A DNA stretch of 64,000 nt from assembly GCF_046097595.1 (NCBI RefSeq), contig NZ_JBJUVG010000003.1, forward strand, positions 62,001-126,000, read 5' to 3'. Each line of letters starts with the position of its first letter. The first letter of the stretch is position 1. A model generated the notes under the pieces. It ran no database searches. It saw only the letters and a list, made by a program, of their open reading frames with translations, and was not told the origin of the DNA. Of the stretch, positions 24,942 to 33,779 are shown piece after piece. Source of the stretch: Peptococcus simiae. Lineage in GTDB: Bacteria; Bacillota; Peptococcia; Peptococcales; Peptococcaceae. The translations under genes and the position numbers were made by a program.

Positions 24942-25927
24942 AGATCATGAGTTGGAACACCACCAATGACTGTAACCTCTTTTGCGCCCACTGCTACCGG
25001 GAGTCGGGCCAAAAGGATACCGGGGAACTTTCCACTGACCAGGGCAAGGCCTTAATTGACGGCGTGGCCCGGGCCGGTTTTCATATTATGATTTTCTCCG
25101 GCGGGGAGCCTATGGCCCGTCCGGATATTTATGAACTCATTGCCTATGCCAAAGAACAAGGCCTGCGGCCTGTTCTGGGGTCTAACGGGACCCTGATTGA
25201 TGAAGAAGCTGCCCGCCGGTTAAAGGAAGCGGGCCTCATGGCAGCCGGCATTTCCCTGGATAGCCTGGATGCCGCCAAGCACGACAAGCTCCGGGCCAAA
25301 GAAGGGGCCCATGCCGCGGCCATCCGGGGCATGGAAAACTGCAAAAAAGCCGGCCTCCCCTTCCAAATTCATACCACCGTCATGGATTGGAATGAGGGCG
25401 AAGTGACAGACATCATGGACTTTGCCGTCGATATCGGCGCCCGGGCCCACCATATTTTCTTCCTGGTCCCGACCGGCCGGGGTGAAGACATTGTCGACAT
25501 GGCCCTGGACCGGGAAGCCTATGAAGGGGTCCTGACCCGGATCATGTCCAAGGCCAAGGAAGTCCCCATTGAAGTCAAGCCCACCTGTGCCCCCCAGTTT
25601 ATCCGGGTGGCCGATAAGGTCGGCCATGACCAGCGGTTTCGCAAGGGCTGCCTAGCCGGGATCACCTACTGCATTGTCAGCCCCAAGGGGGATGTCCAGC
25701 CCTGCGCCTATATGAAAATGGCCATCGGCAATGTCAAAGAGAAACCCTTTGATGAAATCTGGGCCGAGAGCTCGGTTTTCAAAACCCTCCGGACCGAAAT
25801 CTACAGCGGCCAGTGCGGCCAGTGTAAATACGGCGCCAGCTGCGGCGGCTGTCGGGCCCGGGCGGCCTACTACCACAAAGGGGACTTTATGAGTGCCGAC
25901 CCCCTGTGTATTTTAAATCAGGAGTGA
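24938..25927 (+). CDS. ahbD: Radical SAM heme synthase (AhbD/NirJ2-like)
   Basis: Predicted last step of the pathway: oxidative decarboxylation of two propionates of Fe-coproporphyrin III to give heme b. The 329-residue protein starts near the radical SAM motif CNLFCAHC, followed by FSGGEPMARPD, and ends with a SPASM-type cysteine cluster (CGQCKYGASCGGCRARAAYY). The shorter length and position after ahbC fit AhbD/NirJ2. Its ATG overlaps the ahbC stop (ATGA). AhbC and AhbD could be swapped only if the length and tail motifs mislead. Confidence 0.88.
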   Translation: MKIMSWNTTNDCNLFCAHCYRESGQKDTGELSTDQGKALIDGVARAGFHIMIFSGGEPMARPDIYELIAYAKEQGLRPVLGSNGTLIDEEAARRLKEAGLMAAGISLDSLDAAKHDKLRAKEGAHAAAIRGMENCKKAGLPFQIHTTVMDWNEGEVTDIMDFAVDIGARAHHIFFLVPTGRGEDIVDMALDREAYEGVLTRIMSKAKEVPIEVKPTCAPQFIRVADKVGHDQRFRKGCLAGITYCIVSPKGDVQPCAYMKMAIGNVKEKPFDEIWAESSVFKTLRTEIYSGQCGQCKYGASCGGCRARAAYYHKGDFMSADPLCILNQE

Positions 25928-25934
25928 TACAAGC

Positions 25935-26426
25935 ATGGTTCAGATGGATGATTTAGACCGGGCCATTTTAATGATCTTACAGCGGGGAATCCCCCTGACC
26001 CACCGGCCCTATGCCGACATGGCTGAAGAAATCGGCAATACCAGTGAGAAAGAAGTTATTCACCGGATTGCCCGCTTAAAAACCGACAATATTATCCGCC
26101 GCATGAGTGGCTTCTTTAATTCCCATGCCCTGGGCTACCGGTCCATGTTGATCGCGGTCCGCCCGGCGGAAGGCCACTTTGATGAAGCGGTCCAGGTGAT
26201 CAACCGCTACCCGGGCGTGACCCACAACTATGAGCGGAGCCATGACTTTTGCATCTGGTTTACCCTCATAGCCATCAACCAGCCCACCTTGGACCATATT
26301 CTGGATACCATTGAAGCAAGCCCCTATGTGGCAGACATGCTCCGCTTTGAAATGAGCAAACGCTATAAAATAGATGTGACCTTTGATGTGACCAAGGCCG
26401 ATGACAAGGGAAAGGAGGAGGTCTAA
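25935..26426 (+). CDS. ahbA: Siroheme decarboxylase subunit A (Lrp/AsnC-like)
   Basis: With AhbB, decarboxylates siroheme to 12,18-didecarboxysiroheme. The 163-residue protein has a winged-helix N-terminus resembling Lrp/AsnC regulators (MDDLDRAILMILQRGIPLT, then EVIHRIARLK) and a ferredoxin-like C-terminal half (YPGVTHNYERSHDFCIWFTL). This regulator-like fold is known to act as an enzyme in the Ahb/NirDL family. It lies 7 bp after ahbD and abuts ahbB. Confidence 0.88.
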   Translation: MVQMDDLDRAILMILQRGIPLTHRPYADMAEEIGNTSEKEVIHRIARLKTDNIIRRMSGFFNSHALGYRSMLIAVRPAEGHFDEAVQVINRYPGVTHNYERSHDFCIWFTLIAINQPTLDHILDTIEASPYVADMLRFEMSKRYKIDVTFDVTKADDKGKEEV

Positions 26427-26950
26427 TGTCCAGCCCTGTAACAGAACGGGAACGGGCCATCGTCCGGGCCCTGCAGAATGACCTGCCCCTGGTACCCGAA
26501 CCCTACGCTGCCCTGGCTGAGGAAATGCAGATCAGCGAAGAAGAGCTCATGGCCGGCATCCAATCCTTAATGGACAAGGGCTGTCTCAAGCGGATTTCCA
26601 TCGCCCTCCGCCATAAAAACGTGGGCTTTACCATCAATGTGATGGTGGTTTGGGATGTGCCGGATGACCAGGTCGATGCCATTGGCAAGGAGGTGGCGGC
26701 CCATCCGGCGGTGACCCATTGCTATCGGCGGAACCGGGACCCCCGCTTCCCCTATAACCTTTACACCATGGTCCACGCCCGGACTGATGAAGAATATGAC
26801 CAAATCATCCAGGAACTCCTGGGGATTATCGGTAAGGATACCCCCCACGATGTCTCCTTTGATGCCCTTCGGTCCATGCGGGAACTGAAGAAAATTGGGA
26901 TGAAGTACTTTATCGAAGACCCTGAAGATGTGATTGAAGATGAGGACTGA
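26426..26950 (+). CDS. ahbB: Siroheme decarboxylase subunit B (Lrp/AsnC-like)
   Basis: Partner of AhbA. The 174-residue protein shows RHKNVGFTINVMVVWDVP and VTHCYRRNRDPRFPYNLYTM, close to the signature of AhbB/NirL-type subunits, which contribute to siroheme binding. The start shares a base with the ahbA stop (TAATG). With ahbC-ahbD upstream it completes a four-gene set for turning siroheme into heme. Siroheme synthesis genes are not in the window. Confidence 0.9.
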   Translation: MSSPVTERERAIVRALQNDLPLVPEPYAALAEEMQISEEELMAGIQSLMDKGCLKRISIALRHKNVGFTINVMVVWDVPDDQVDAIGKEVAAHPAVTHCYRRNRDPRFPYNLYTMVHARTDEEYDQIIQELLGIIGKDTPHDVSFDALRSMRELKKIGMKYFIEDPEDVIEDED

Positions 26951-27260
26951 GGGACCGGACAGGGGGGATGAAGGGCTCTTCTTTGGCCGGCTTGGCCGTG
27001 ACCTGGCCATCCTGGGCGCCCTCCTCCTGCCCTTGGGCATTGGGGCTCTGGCCGGCTTTTTAGTGGCCCTGACACCCAAGGCTTTTGCCCCGGGGGTCAT
27101 CTGCCTGGCCCTGGGCGTCTTTAATATGATTGCCCTGGCCCTTTTGGAATTATCCGGCCAGTTAGAGGGAGTCTTGGTTCGGGTCGGCTACCAGCTGGCC
27201 TTTATCATGGCCCTGGTGGGCTATGCCGGCATTTATCTCAAGGCCTTCGGTCTCCTATAA
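26940..27260 (+). CDS. Small membrane protein, unknown function
   Basis: A 106-residue protein with three hydrophobic segments (about 23-45, 51-72, 82-103) and a charged N-terminus. The ATG at 26940 overlaps the end of ahbB, so it belongs to the heme operon, and a terminator follows at once. I do not recognise a family. A role as membrane anchor, transporter subunit or assembly factor for heme is possible but rests on position alone. Confidence 0.6.
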   Translation: MRTEGPDRGDEGLFFGRLGRDLAILGALLLPLGIGALAGFLVALTPKAFAPGVICLALGVFNMIALALLELSGQLEGVLVRVGYQLAFIMALVGYAGIYLKAFGLL

Positions 27261-27297
27261 GAGACACTTGTTGTCCAAACAGGTGTCTCTTTTTTTA
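27260..27297 (+). terminator. Terminator of the ahb operon
   Basis: AGAGACAC (27260-27267) and GTGTCTCT (27283-27290) followed by seven T. The left arm overlaps the last base of the stop codon. Confidence 0.88.
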
Positions 27298-27323
27298 TTT
27301 GCAAACGTATTAGTTTTTTTTAT

Positions 27324-27352
27324 TTTCATAATTCCCTGCCAGCCTGTACAAT
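27324..27352 (+). promoter_or_regulatory. Possible promoter of the SSS-lutBC operon
   Basis: TACAAT at 27347-27352 with a weak TTTCAT -35 at 27324-27329, spacer 17 bp. Confidence 0.4.
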
Positions 27353-27387
27353 AATCGTTAAAAAATAATGAAATGGAGGCGTGGACA

Positions 27388-28821
27388 ATGACTTTGGGCA
27401 TTGTAGTGGTATATATGGCTGTCCTCCTGGGGGTCTCCTGGCTGGCAGCCTTATTCCAACGGGGCAAGAGCTCAGAAGCCTTTCTATTGGCGGATAAGCA
27501 GCTGCCCTGGCCCCTGGTTGGGGTTATGATTGCCGGCCTGGCCATCGGCGGGGCTTCGACGATTGGGGTGGCGGAAAATGCCTATGAGAGCGGGCTTTCG
27601 GCCGGCTGGTATAATGTGGCCTGGGCCTTGGGTCCCATCCTGGTCGGCTTCTTTCTAGCGGCCCGGGTCCGGATGACCAACCAGAAGACCGTCAGCCAGA
27701 TGCTCGGGTCGGTCTTTGGCCCTTCCTTTGAGCTCCTGGCGGCTGGGGTCCAGGTGGTCATCAATACGGTAATCATCGCCCTGCAGATTATTGCCGGCGG
27801 GGCCATCTTGAGCGTTATCTTACCCAATGTTTTTACGGAAACCACCGGGATTATTTTCTCGGCGGTGATGTTTGCAGCGGTGGCGGTTATGGGTGGCCTC
27901 CTGGCAGCGGGCCTGTCCAATGTGGTCAATATGCTGGTCATCTATCTCGGAGTGGTACTGGGGGTGGTCTACCTTCTCCATGTTAATGGTGGGGCGGCCG
28001 GTCTCCAGGCCCTGCTGCCGGCCGGCATTAGTGGGGACGGGAGCCACTGGTTTTCCTTTGTCAAGGGGATGCCGGCGGCTGTTATTATTGCCTGGTGTGT
28101 GACCATGACCCTCCAGTGCCTGCCCAATACCGGGATTATGCAAAACTTTATCGCCGCCCGGACGCCGGCAGATGCCCGCCGGGGGGCCTTTTTCGGGGCG
28201 GCCATTATGATTCCCTGTGGCTTTTTGAGTGCCATTTTCGGCATTGCCTGCCGGGCCCACTTTCCGGACCTGGTTAACACAGCGGCGGCCCTGCCCACCA
28301 TGGTCATGACCCTGCCGCCTATCCTATCCGGCCTGCTCCTGGCCGGGCTTTGGGCGGCAGATATATCGACAGCGACGGGTCTCTTGGTCGGGGTCAGTAC
28401 CATTTGCACGGAGGATGTTATTTTTAAATACCTGGTCTCCGATAAAAACCGCCGCCACCGGCTGGTTATCACCCGGTTGGTGGTCCTGCTGGTGGTCCTG
28501 GTGGCCACCCTGGCGGCCCTGCGCCTGTCCGGGATCTTAAGTACCATCATGGTGGCCCTGGCCCTGTACGCCCCCTATACCATTCTTCTGACGGCCCTCT
28601 ACCTTTTCCCGGGAGCCCTCCGCCGGTCCAGCGGCTGGCTCACCTTCCTATTTGGTGCAGTGGCCCTGGTCGTGGTACAATGGGTGCAGCCGGCCTGGCG
28701 GCTCTTTGACCAGGCCATTTACTCGGTGTTATTATTTTCTTTACTGGGTTTTTGCCTGGCCCTGCTGGACCGCCGTCCGGTAGCGACAGAAAACTTATAT
28801 GTCAACAAAGCAGTAGAGTAG
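27388..28821 (+). CDS. Sodium:solute symporter (SSS family)
   Basis: A 477-residue polytopic membrane protein with about twelve to thirteen helices. The SSS-family N-terminus is clear: SSEAFLLADKQLPWPL, then GLAIGGASTIGVAENAYESG. The start is the ATG at 27388, eight bases after TGGAGG. It imports a solute with sodium. The lutB-lutC genes that follow 19 bp later suggest lactate or another small carboxylate, but SSS proteins carry many substrates and the motif alone does not decide. Confidence 0.85.
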   Translation: MTLGIVVVYMAVLLGVSWLAALFQRGKSSEAFLLADKQLPWPLVGVMIAGLAIGGASTIGVAENAYESGLSAGWYNVAWALGPILVGFFLAARVRMTNQKTVSQMLGSVFGPSFELLAAGVQVVINTVIIALQIIAGGAILSVILPNVFTETTGIIFSAVMFAAVAVMGGLLAAGLSNVVNMLVIYLGVVLGVVYLLHVNGGAAGLQALLPAGISGDGSHWFSFVKGMPAAVIIAWCVTMTLQCLPNTGIMQNFIAARTPADARRGAFFGAAIMIPCGFLSAIFGIACRAHFPDLVNTAAALPTMVMTLPPILSGLLLAGLWAADISTATGLLVGVSTICTEDVIFKYLVSDKNRRHRLVITRLVVLLVVLVATLAALRLSGILSTIMVALALYAPYTILLTALYLFPGALRRSSGWLTFLFGAVALVVVQWVQPAWRLFDQAIYSVLLFSLLGFCLALLDRRPVATENLYVNKAVE

Positions 28822-28840
28822 ATTTTTTGGAGGTGGGGGT

Positions 28841-30283
28841 ATGGCCATACTGGTTAACCCGGAACAACCGCTCAGAGAGCGGTTAGATGAAACGATGAAT
28901 AATGCCTTTACACGGGAGGCAACGGCCCTGGCGCAGGATAACTTCAATGCCGGCCGAGAAGCATACACAAGCAAGAAAAAGGACTGGCAGGCCATTAAAG
29001 ACTATGCCGCAGCCATCCGGGCCCATACCCTGGACCACTTAGATGACTACCTGGCAACCTTTATTGACCATGCCACAGCCAATGGCAGCCAGGTCCACCT
29101 GGCTAAGACCGATCAAGAGGCCCGGGATATTGTCCTGGGGATTATTGAGGCCGTTGGCGGCAAAAGCGTGGTCAAGAGTAAGTCCATGATGAGCGAGGAA
29201 GTGGGCATTAACCCGGCTCTCCAGGCCGCCGGCATTGAGGTGACGGAAACCGACCTGGGGGAATGGATCCTGGAGCTGGACGACTGGGATACCCCTTCCC
29301 ATATCCTGGCCCCGGCCATGCACAAGGACCGCTACCGGATCCACGAACTTTTTACTGAGTACGGCTACACCGGGACGACAGATATCCCGGAAATGACCCG
29401 GTTTGCCCGGGAGTCGCTGCGGAAAAAATTCCTGGCGGCCGATGTCGGCATGACCGGCTGCAACTTTGCCATTGCCTCCACCGGGTCCACCTGCATTATG
29501 ACCAATGAAGGCAATGGCCGGATGGTGACCAGCCTACCCTCTACCCAGATTGTCCTCATGGGCATGGAACGGATTGTCCCCAATATGAGCGACCTGGATG
29601 CCATGATGCAGGTCCTGCCCCAGTCGGTCCTGGGGCTGACCACCTCCAGCTACCTGTCCTTTACCCACGGTCCCCGACGGGCAGATGAAATCGATGGGCC
29701 GGACCAGGTCCACATTATTATTATTGATAATGGCCGGTCCGATATCCTGGGCAGTCCCTTTCACGATATGCTCCGCTGCATCCGCTGTGGGACCTGCCAA
29801 AATGTCTGCCCGGTCTACCGGCACATCACCGGCCATGGCTACGGGTCCATTTACGAAGGCCCCATGGGCATCGTCCTAACCCCGCTCTTGGCCGGCAAGG
29901 ACCAGACCGGCCACCTGCCCTACCTGTCCACCCTCTGCGGCGAATGCACCGCCAACTGTCCGGTGGAAATCCCCCTGCATGAACTCATCCTGAAGCACCG
30001 GGAAAGCCTCCATGACCGGGCCCAGCTTACCCCTGAGGCCGCCATCTTCAAGGGGGCCGGCCTGGCCCTGGGCAGTTCTCTGACCTATAAGGCTATGCTG
30101 GCCTTTGGCCGTCCCCTCATGCGGGGCCTGGCCCTGGTCCAGGGCTCTGGTGACCACCTGGACGGCCGGAATGTCCTGCCTGTTTTATCCAACTGGACCA
30201 AGGGTCGGAACCTGCCTCTCTTGGCCAAGCCCTTCCATCAAGTAACGGCCCGTCAGCTGAAAGGAGATGGTTCTCGTGACTGA
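28841..30283 (+). CDS. lutB: Iron-sulfur LUD-domain protein, LutB-like
   Basis: A 480-residue protein with an N-terminal LUD domain (about 65-290) containing ITEKxx-like segments such as GKSVVKSKSMMSEEVGIN and TGCNFAIASTGS, then a ferredoxin-like region with two cluster motifs, CIRCGTCQNVCPVY and CGECTANCPVE, which should hold two 4Fe-4S centres. LutB forms the LutABC L-lactate oxidation complex with LutA and LutC. LutC follows, but no lutA is in this operon. The gene ends 8 bp inside the start of lutC. Confidence 0.88.
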   Translation: MAILVNPEQPLRERLDETMNNAFTREATALAQDNFNAGREAYTSKKKDWQAIKDYAAAIRAHTLDHLDDYLATFIDHATANGSQVHLAKTDQEARDIVLGIIEAVGGKSVVKSKSMMSEEVGINPALQAAGIEVTETDLGEWILELDDWDTPSHILAPAMHKDRYRIHELFTEYGYTGTTDIPEMTRFARESLRKKFLAADVGMTGCNFAIASTGSTCIMTNEGNGRMVTSLPSTQIVLMGMERIVPNMSDLDAMMQVLPQSVLGLTTSSYLSFTHGPRRADEIDGPDQVHIIIIDNGRSDILGSPFHDMLRCIRCGTCQNVCPVYRHITGHGYGSIYEGPMGIVLTPLLAGKDQTGHLPYLSTLCGECTANCPVEIPLHELILKHRESLHDRAQLTPEAAIFKGAGLALGSSLTYKAMLAFGRPLMRGLALVQGSGDHLDGRNVLPVLSNWTKGRNLPLLAKPFHQVTARQLKGDGSRD

Positions 30284-30971
30284 GACCAGTCGTCAAGCCT
30301 TTTTAGGGGCCGTAACCGGGGCCCTAAAAAACCATAAGAAAGCAGCCAGACCGGACCCGGCCACCAGCCCCGCCTACCACCGGCTGGCTGACCTGGGCCC
30401 GGAAACCCTGGTTGACCACTTTCTGAGCCAGGCCCCCATCCGTCACTTTACCGGGGACCGGGTCCAGACCGCCCAACTGGCTGAGGCCTTAAAGCCGGTC
30501 CTGACCCGGCCGGGCATGGATAAGATTGTCATCTGTGATGATGACATGACCCGGGCCCTGGACCTGGAAGGGGCCCTCAAGGCTGCTGGCAAGGCCCCCC
30601 TGGTCTACCGGCCTGAGGACCATGACCATGCCAGCCTGGTGGACCTCTTAAAAGACGCCAACCTGGGCTTTACTGTCCCGACCTATGGTCTGGCCGATGT
30701 GGGGGCCGTTATCGAGATGGCCTCCCGGGCTATTCCCAAAAGCTTTAGCCTCCTGCCTCCGGTCCATATCAGCCTCCTGCCCTTATCCAGGCTCTACCCC
30801 TCCATGAGCCAAGTGGCCGACCTCTTGGACGCCCGCTACCAAAAAGAGGGGTTGACCTCCGGCATGAACCAGATTTGCGGACCGTCTTCCACCGGGGACA
30901 TTGAAAGTTACTTGGTGACCGGGGCCCATGGACCGGTTGAAGAACACGTCTTTATTATTATGGATAAATAG
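30276..30971 (+). CDS. lutC: LUD-domain protein, LutC-like
   Basis: A 231-residue LUD-domain protein. It starts at the GTG 30276, nine bases after AAGGAG; the ATG at 30267 touches the ribosome site and is unlikely. The C-terminal half has GPSSTGDIESYLVTGAHGP followed by EEHVFIIM, typical of LutC. No cysteine cluster is present. It is the last gene of the SSS-lutB-lutC unit and is followed by a terminator. Confidence 0.85.
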   Translation: MTETSRQAFLGAVTGALKNHKKAARPDPATSPAYHRLADLGPETLVDHFLSQAPIRHFTGDRVQTAQLAEALKPVLTRPGMDKIVICDDDMTRALDLEGALKAAGKAPLVYRPEDHDHASLVDLLKDANLGFTVPTYGLADVGAVIEMASRAIPKSFSLLPPVHISLLPLSRLYPSMSQVADLLDARYQKEGLTSGMNQICGPSSTGDIESYLVTGAHGPVEEHVFIIMDK

Positions 30972-30982
30972 TCCTTTCTTGA

Positions 30983-31004
30983 GGCGCCGTCAGGCGCCTT
31001 TTTT
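30983..31004 (+). terminator. Terminator after lutC
   Basis: GGCGCC-GTCA-GGCGCC followed by six T. Confidence 0.85.
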
Positions 31005-31065
31005 GTGCCCTGAAAGGGCTGGCTGAGCTCCTTCGACAGGTGAGTTAGCTAATGCTGAAAAAACC

Positions 31066-31094
31066 TTGCAGGACAGATGACCTGGGCCTATACT
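31066..31094 (+). promoter_or_regulatory. Promoter of the esterase gene
   Basis: TTGCAG (31066-31071) and TATACT (31089-31094), spacer 17 bp. Confidence 0.65.
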
Positions 31095-31187
31095 TATAGT
31101 AGGTTTTGAATATTACATTTGCCTGGATACGCCAGACCCTTGGGGACTGGCCATCCAGCTGGCATTTCAACTAAGAAGGGAGGACTT

Positions 31188-32120
31188 ATGAGCCTTAGCT
31201 ATCGCCTGCTGGCCGGCTTGGTGCGGCTATCAGGGGTCAAGCGGGTCTTCCGTAAGCCGGCGGCTGAGATCCTGGCCTATGCCACCAGGCAAAATGAGCG
31301 AAAGCCCTTCCGGCCGGACCGGCTCCGCCGACGGGCGGCCAGGAAGGGCTATACCTGTCTGTTGGAGGATATCGCCGGTTACCCCTGTATCCGCTTTCAG
31401 CCTTGCCAGTCCCCTCAAGCCGAAGCCATCCTGTATTTGTATGGCGGCGGCATGATTACCGGGCCGGACCGGCTGGACTTTTCCCTGGCCGAGCGGCTCA
31501 TGGCCCGGACCGGGAAGGATGTCTGGCTGCCCCTTTACCCCCTCTGCTTGGACCAGAGTGTGGCCCGGGCCTACACCGTCAGCCTGGCGGTCTACGAAAG
31601 GATGCTGTCGACCTATCCGGCAGGGGGAATCCGGGTTCTGGGCTTTTCCTCCGGGGCTGCCCTGGCCCTGGGTATCTTCCTCTTAAACAATGACCGAGGC
31701 CAGCCCCTGCCCATGCCCCAAGAGATCATTGCTGTGTCGCCGGGCGGCCTGCCCGACCCCAGCCGGCCGGAAGACCAGGCCCTGCTGGCTGACTTGGCCC
31801 GGTATTCGGAGCGGGATGTGCTGATTGATGCCGCCTACTTCGAAACGGCCCGGCAGATTTTAAAGCGGGGGGAGGACCTGCCGGCCTTTATGCTGGACGG
31901 CTGCCGCGGCGATTTTAGAGACTTTCCTCCGACCTGTTTCTATTATGGGTCCCATGAATGCCTCTATGCCTATGCCCCTTACTTTAAGGCTGCCTATGAC
32001 CGTTACCGGCGGCCCTGCCAGGTCATCGTCGGCCCGGGCCTCTGCCATTGTTATCCCCTCCTGCGCTTTTTTAAAGAGGGAAGGCAGGCACAAGAAGAAA
32101 TCATTCGGCGGCTCAAATAG
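31188..32120 (+). CDS. Alpha/beta-hydrolase, HSL-esterase-like
   Basis: A 310-residue protein starting at the ATG 31188 behind GGGAGGA. The nucleophile elbow is GFSSG (FSSGAALALG). A YLYGGGMITGP stretch stands where hormone-sensitive-lipase-type esterases have HGGG, so the first oxyanion-loop His is Tyr. Acid and base candidates are in YGSHECLYAY and GLCHCYPL near the C-terminus. No signal peptide is obvious. It is likely a carboxylesterase or related hydrolase of unknown substrate, in its own transcription unit. Confidence 0.75.
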   Translation: MSLSYRLLAGLVRLSGVKRVFRKPAAEILAYATRQNERKPFRPDRLRRRAARKGYTCLLEDIAGYPCIRFQPCQSPQAEAILYLYGGGMITGPDRLDFSLAERLMARTGKDVWLPLYPLCLDQSVARAYTVSLAVYERMLSTYPAGGIRVLGFSSGAALALGIFLLNNDRGQPLPMPQEIIAVSPGGLPDPSRPEDQALLADLARYSERDVLIDAAYFETARQILKRGEDLPAFMLDGCRGDFRDFPPTCFYYGSHECLYAYAPYFKAAYDRYRRPCQVIVGPGLCHCYPLLRFFKEGRQAQEEIIRRLK

Positions 32121-32138
32121 GCCTTCTGGCGAGACAAT

Positions 32139-32176
32139 AAAAGCCCTAGCGGACAAGCAGTCCGCTAGGGCTTTTG
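32139..32176 (+). terminator. Terminator after the esterase gene
   Basis: AAGCCCTAGCGGAC and GTCCGCTAGGGCTT form a 14-bp stem with a TTTT tail. A-rich sequence on the other side may give some bidirectional activity. Confidence 0.82.
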
Positions 32177-32205
32177 TGTGCTTTTTATGTGTCCGGCAGG
32201 CCAAG

Positions 32206-32232
32206 CAAAAAGCCACCGGCGGGCCGGTGGCT
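32206..32232 (-). terminator. Terminator of ahpC-ahpF
   Basis: AGCCACCGGC (32211-32220) and GCCGGTGGCT (32223-32232), with five T following on the minus strand. Confidence 0.8.
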
Positions 32233-32258
32233 TGGGACGTTCAGTGCTCACGGACGGT

Positions 32259-33779
32259 TCAGCTGTTTCTCATCAGGTAGTTGTAGGCACCTAGGGCGGC
32301 AGTGGCGCCGCTGCCCTGGGCAATGACAATCTGCTTGAAGCTGGTGTCTGTACAGTCGCCGGCAGCATAGAGGCCGGGGATATTGGTGGCGCCGACGGCG
32401 TCGGTGATGATTTCACCGACGCCATTTTTCTCAACGTTGCTGATCCAATCGGTAGTCGGGACCAGGCCCACCTGGATAAAGCAGCCATCGATGGCTTCTT
32501 CAATGCTTTCCCCGCTGACCCGGTCGACATAGCTGATTTTTTCCAGCATCTCGTCGCCGGTGAGGGCCTTGGTTTCGGCATTGGTGACCACCCGGACATT
32601 GTCCAGGCTGGCCAGTTTTTCCTGGAGGACGGCGTCTGCCTTGAGTTCGGGCAGGAATTCCAGGACCAGGACTTCCTTGGCCAGGCCGGCCAGGTCAATA
32701 GCGGCTTCAATACCTGAGTTGCCGCCGCCGATGACGGTGACCTTCTTGCCGGTAAAGAGGGGGCCGTCGCAGTGGGTGCAGTAGGCCACCCCCTTGTTGC
32801 GGAATTCGATTTCGCCGGGAATGCCGATCAACCGCCACTTGGCCCCGGTGGCAATGACCACCGTCCGGGCCGAGAGCTGGCCGGCATCAGTTTTGACCGT
32901 CAGGGGTGATCCTTCAGCGATATCTTCAACGGTGACCTCATCCAGGATATCCACCTGGTACTTGACCAGCTGGTCCTTGACATCAGCCATGAACCGAGGC
33001 CCTTCGGTATAGGCCAGGCCGGTGATGTTTTCGATGGCCAGGGTTTCCTTGACCTGGCCCCCGAAGTCCTTGGCGACCAGGCCGGTGGTGATCCCCTTCC
33101 GGGCGGCATAAATGGCAGCCGTTGCCCCGGCCGGGCCACCGCCAATGACCAGGAGGTCATAGACCGGTTTATCTTCCAGGTGGCGGTCGGCCTTGGTTCC
33201 GGTGACCTGGTCCAGGATCTGGCCCAGGCTGATTTTCCCGTTGTAGAAGCTTTCCCCGTTGAGGAAGCAGGCCGGAACCGCTAAGACACCCAGGGCGTTG
33301 ACGTGGTCCTGGAACATAGAGCCGTCAATCATGGTGTGGCTGATTTTAGGGTTCAGAACGGCCATGATGTTGAGGGCTTGGACCACTTCCGGGCAATTAT
33401 GGCAGCTCAGGCTGGCCACTGTTTCAAAGGCCAGGTCCCGGTCAATGGCCTGGATCCTTTCTTTCTCAGCCGGGGCAATTTTCGGCGCCCGGCCGCCGAC
33501 CTGGAGCAGGGCTAGGACGAAGGACTCAAACTCATGGCCCAGGGGAATGCCGGCAAAGATGACACCACCGGCACTGGCTGAAGACAGGCTAAAGCTGGGG
33601 GTAAACTTGAGGGACCCTTCCTCAACCTTGAGCCGGTCAGACAGGCTGACCAGGTCATCGATGAAGACCCGCATCTTTTGGGCATTTTCAGATTCGTCGA
33701 GGCTGAGGGTGATGAGGACATCTTCTTCCAGCAGCTGGAGGTAGTCTTTAACCTGGTTTTTTAACTGGGCATCCAACAT
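32259..33779 (-). CDS. ahpF: Alkyl hydroperoxide reductase subunit F
   Basis: Flavoprotein that passes electrons from NAD(P)H to AhpC. The 506-residue protein has an N-terminal double-thioredoxin-fold domain with the CxxC CHNC (LSCHNCPEVVQAL), FAD and NAD(P) binding motifs (LVIGGGPAGATAAIYAA; TVIGGGNSGIEAA), and the thioredoxin-reductase-type redox pair in CTHCDGPLF. Its ATG overlaps the ahpC stop by one base, so the pair is translationally coupled. Confidence 0.95.
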   Translation of the reverse strand: MLDAQLKNQVKDYLQLLEEDVLITLSLDESENAQKMRVFIDDLVSLSDRLKVEEGSLKFTPSFSLSSASAGGVIFAGIPLGHEFESFVLALLQVGGRAPKIAPAEKERIQAIDRDLAFETVASLSCHNCPEVVQALNIMAVLNPKISHTMIDGSMFQDHVNALGVLAVPACFLNGESFYNGKISLGQILDQVTGTKADRHLEDKPVYDLLVIGGGPAGATAAIYAARKGITTGLVAKDFGGQVKETLAIENITGLAYTEGPRFMADVKDQLVKYQVDILDEVTVEDIAEGSPLTVKTDAGQLSARTVVIATGAKWRLIGIPGEIEFRNKGVAYCTHCDGPLFTGKKVTVIGGGNSGIEAAIDLAGLAKEVLVLEFLPELKADAVLQEKLASLDNVRVVTNAETKALTGDEMLEKISYVDRVSGESIEEAIDGCFIQVGLVPTTDWISNVEKNGVGEIITDAVGATNIPGLYAAGDCTDTSFKQIVIAQGSGATAALGAYNYLMRNS

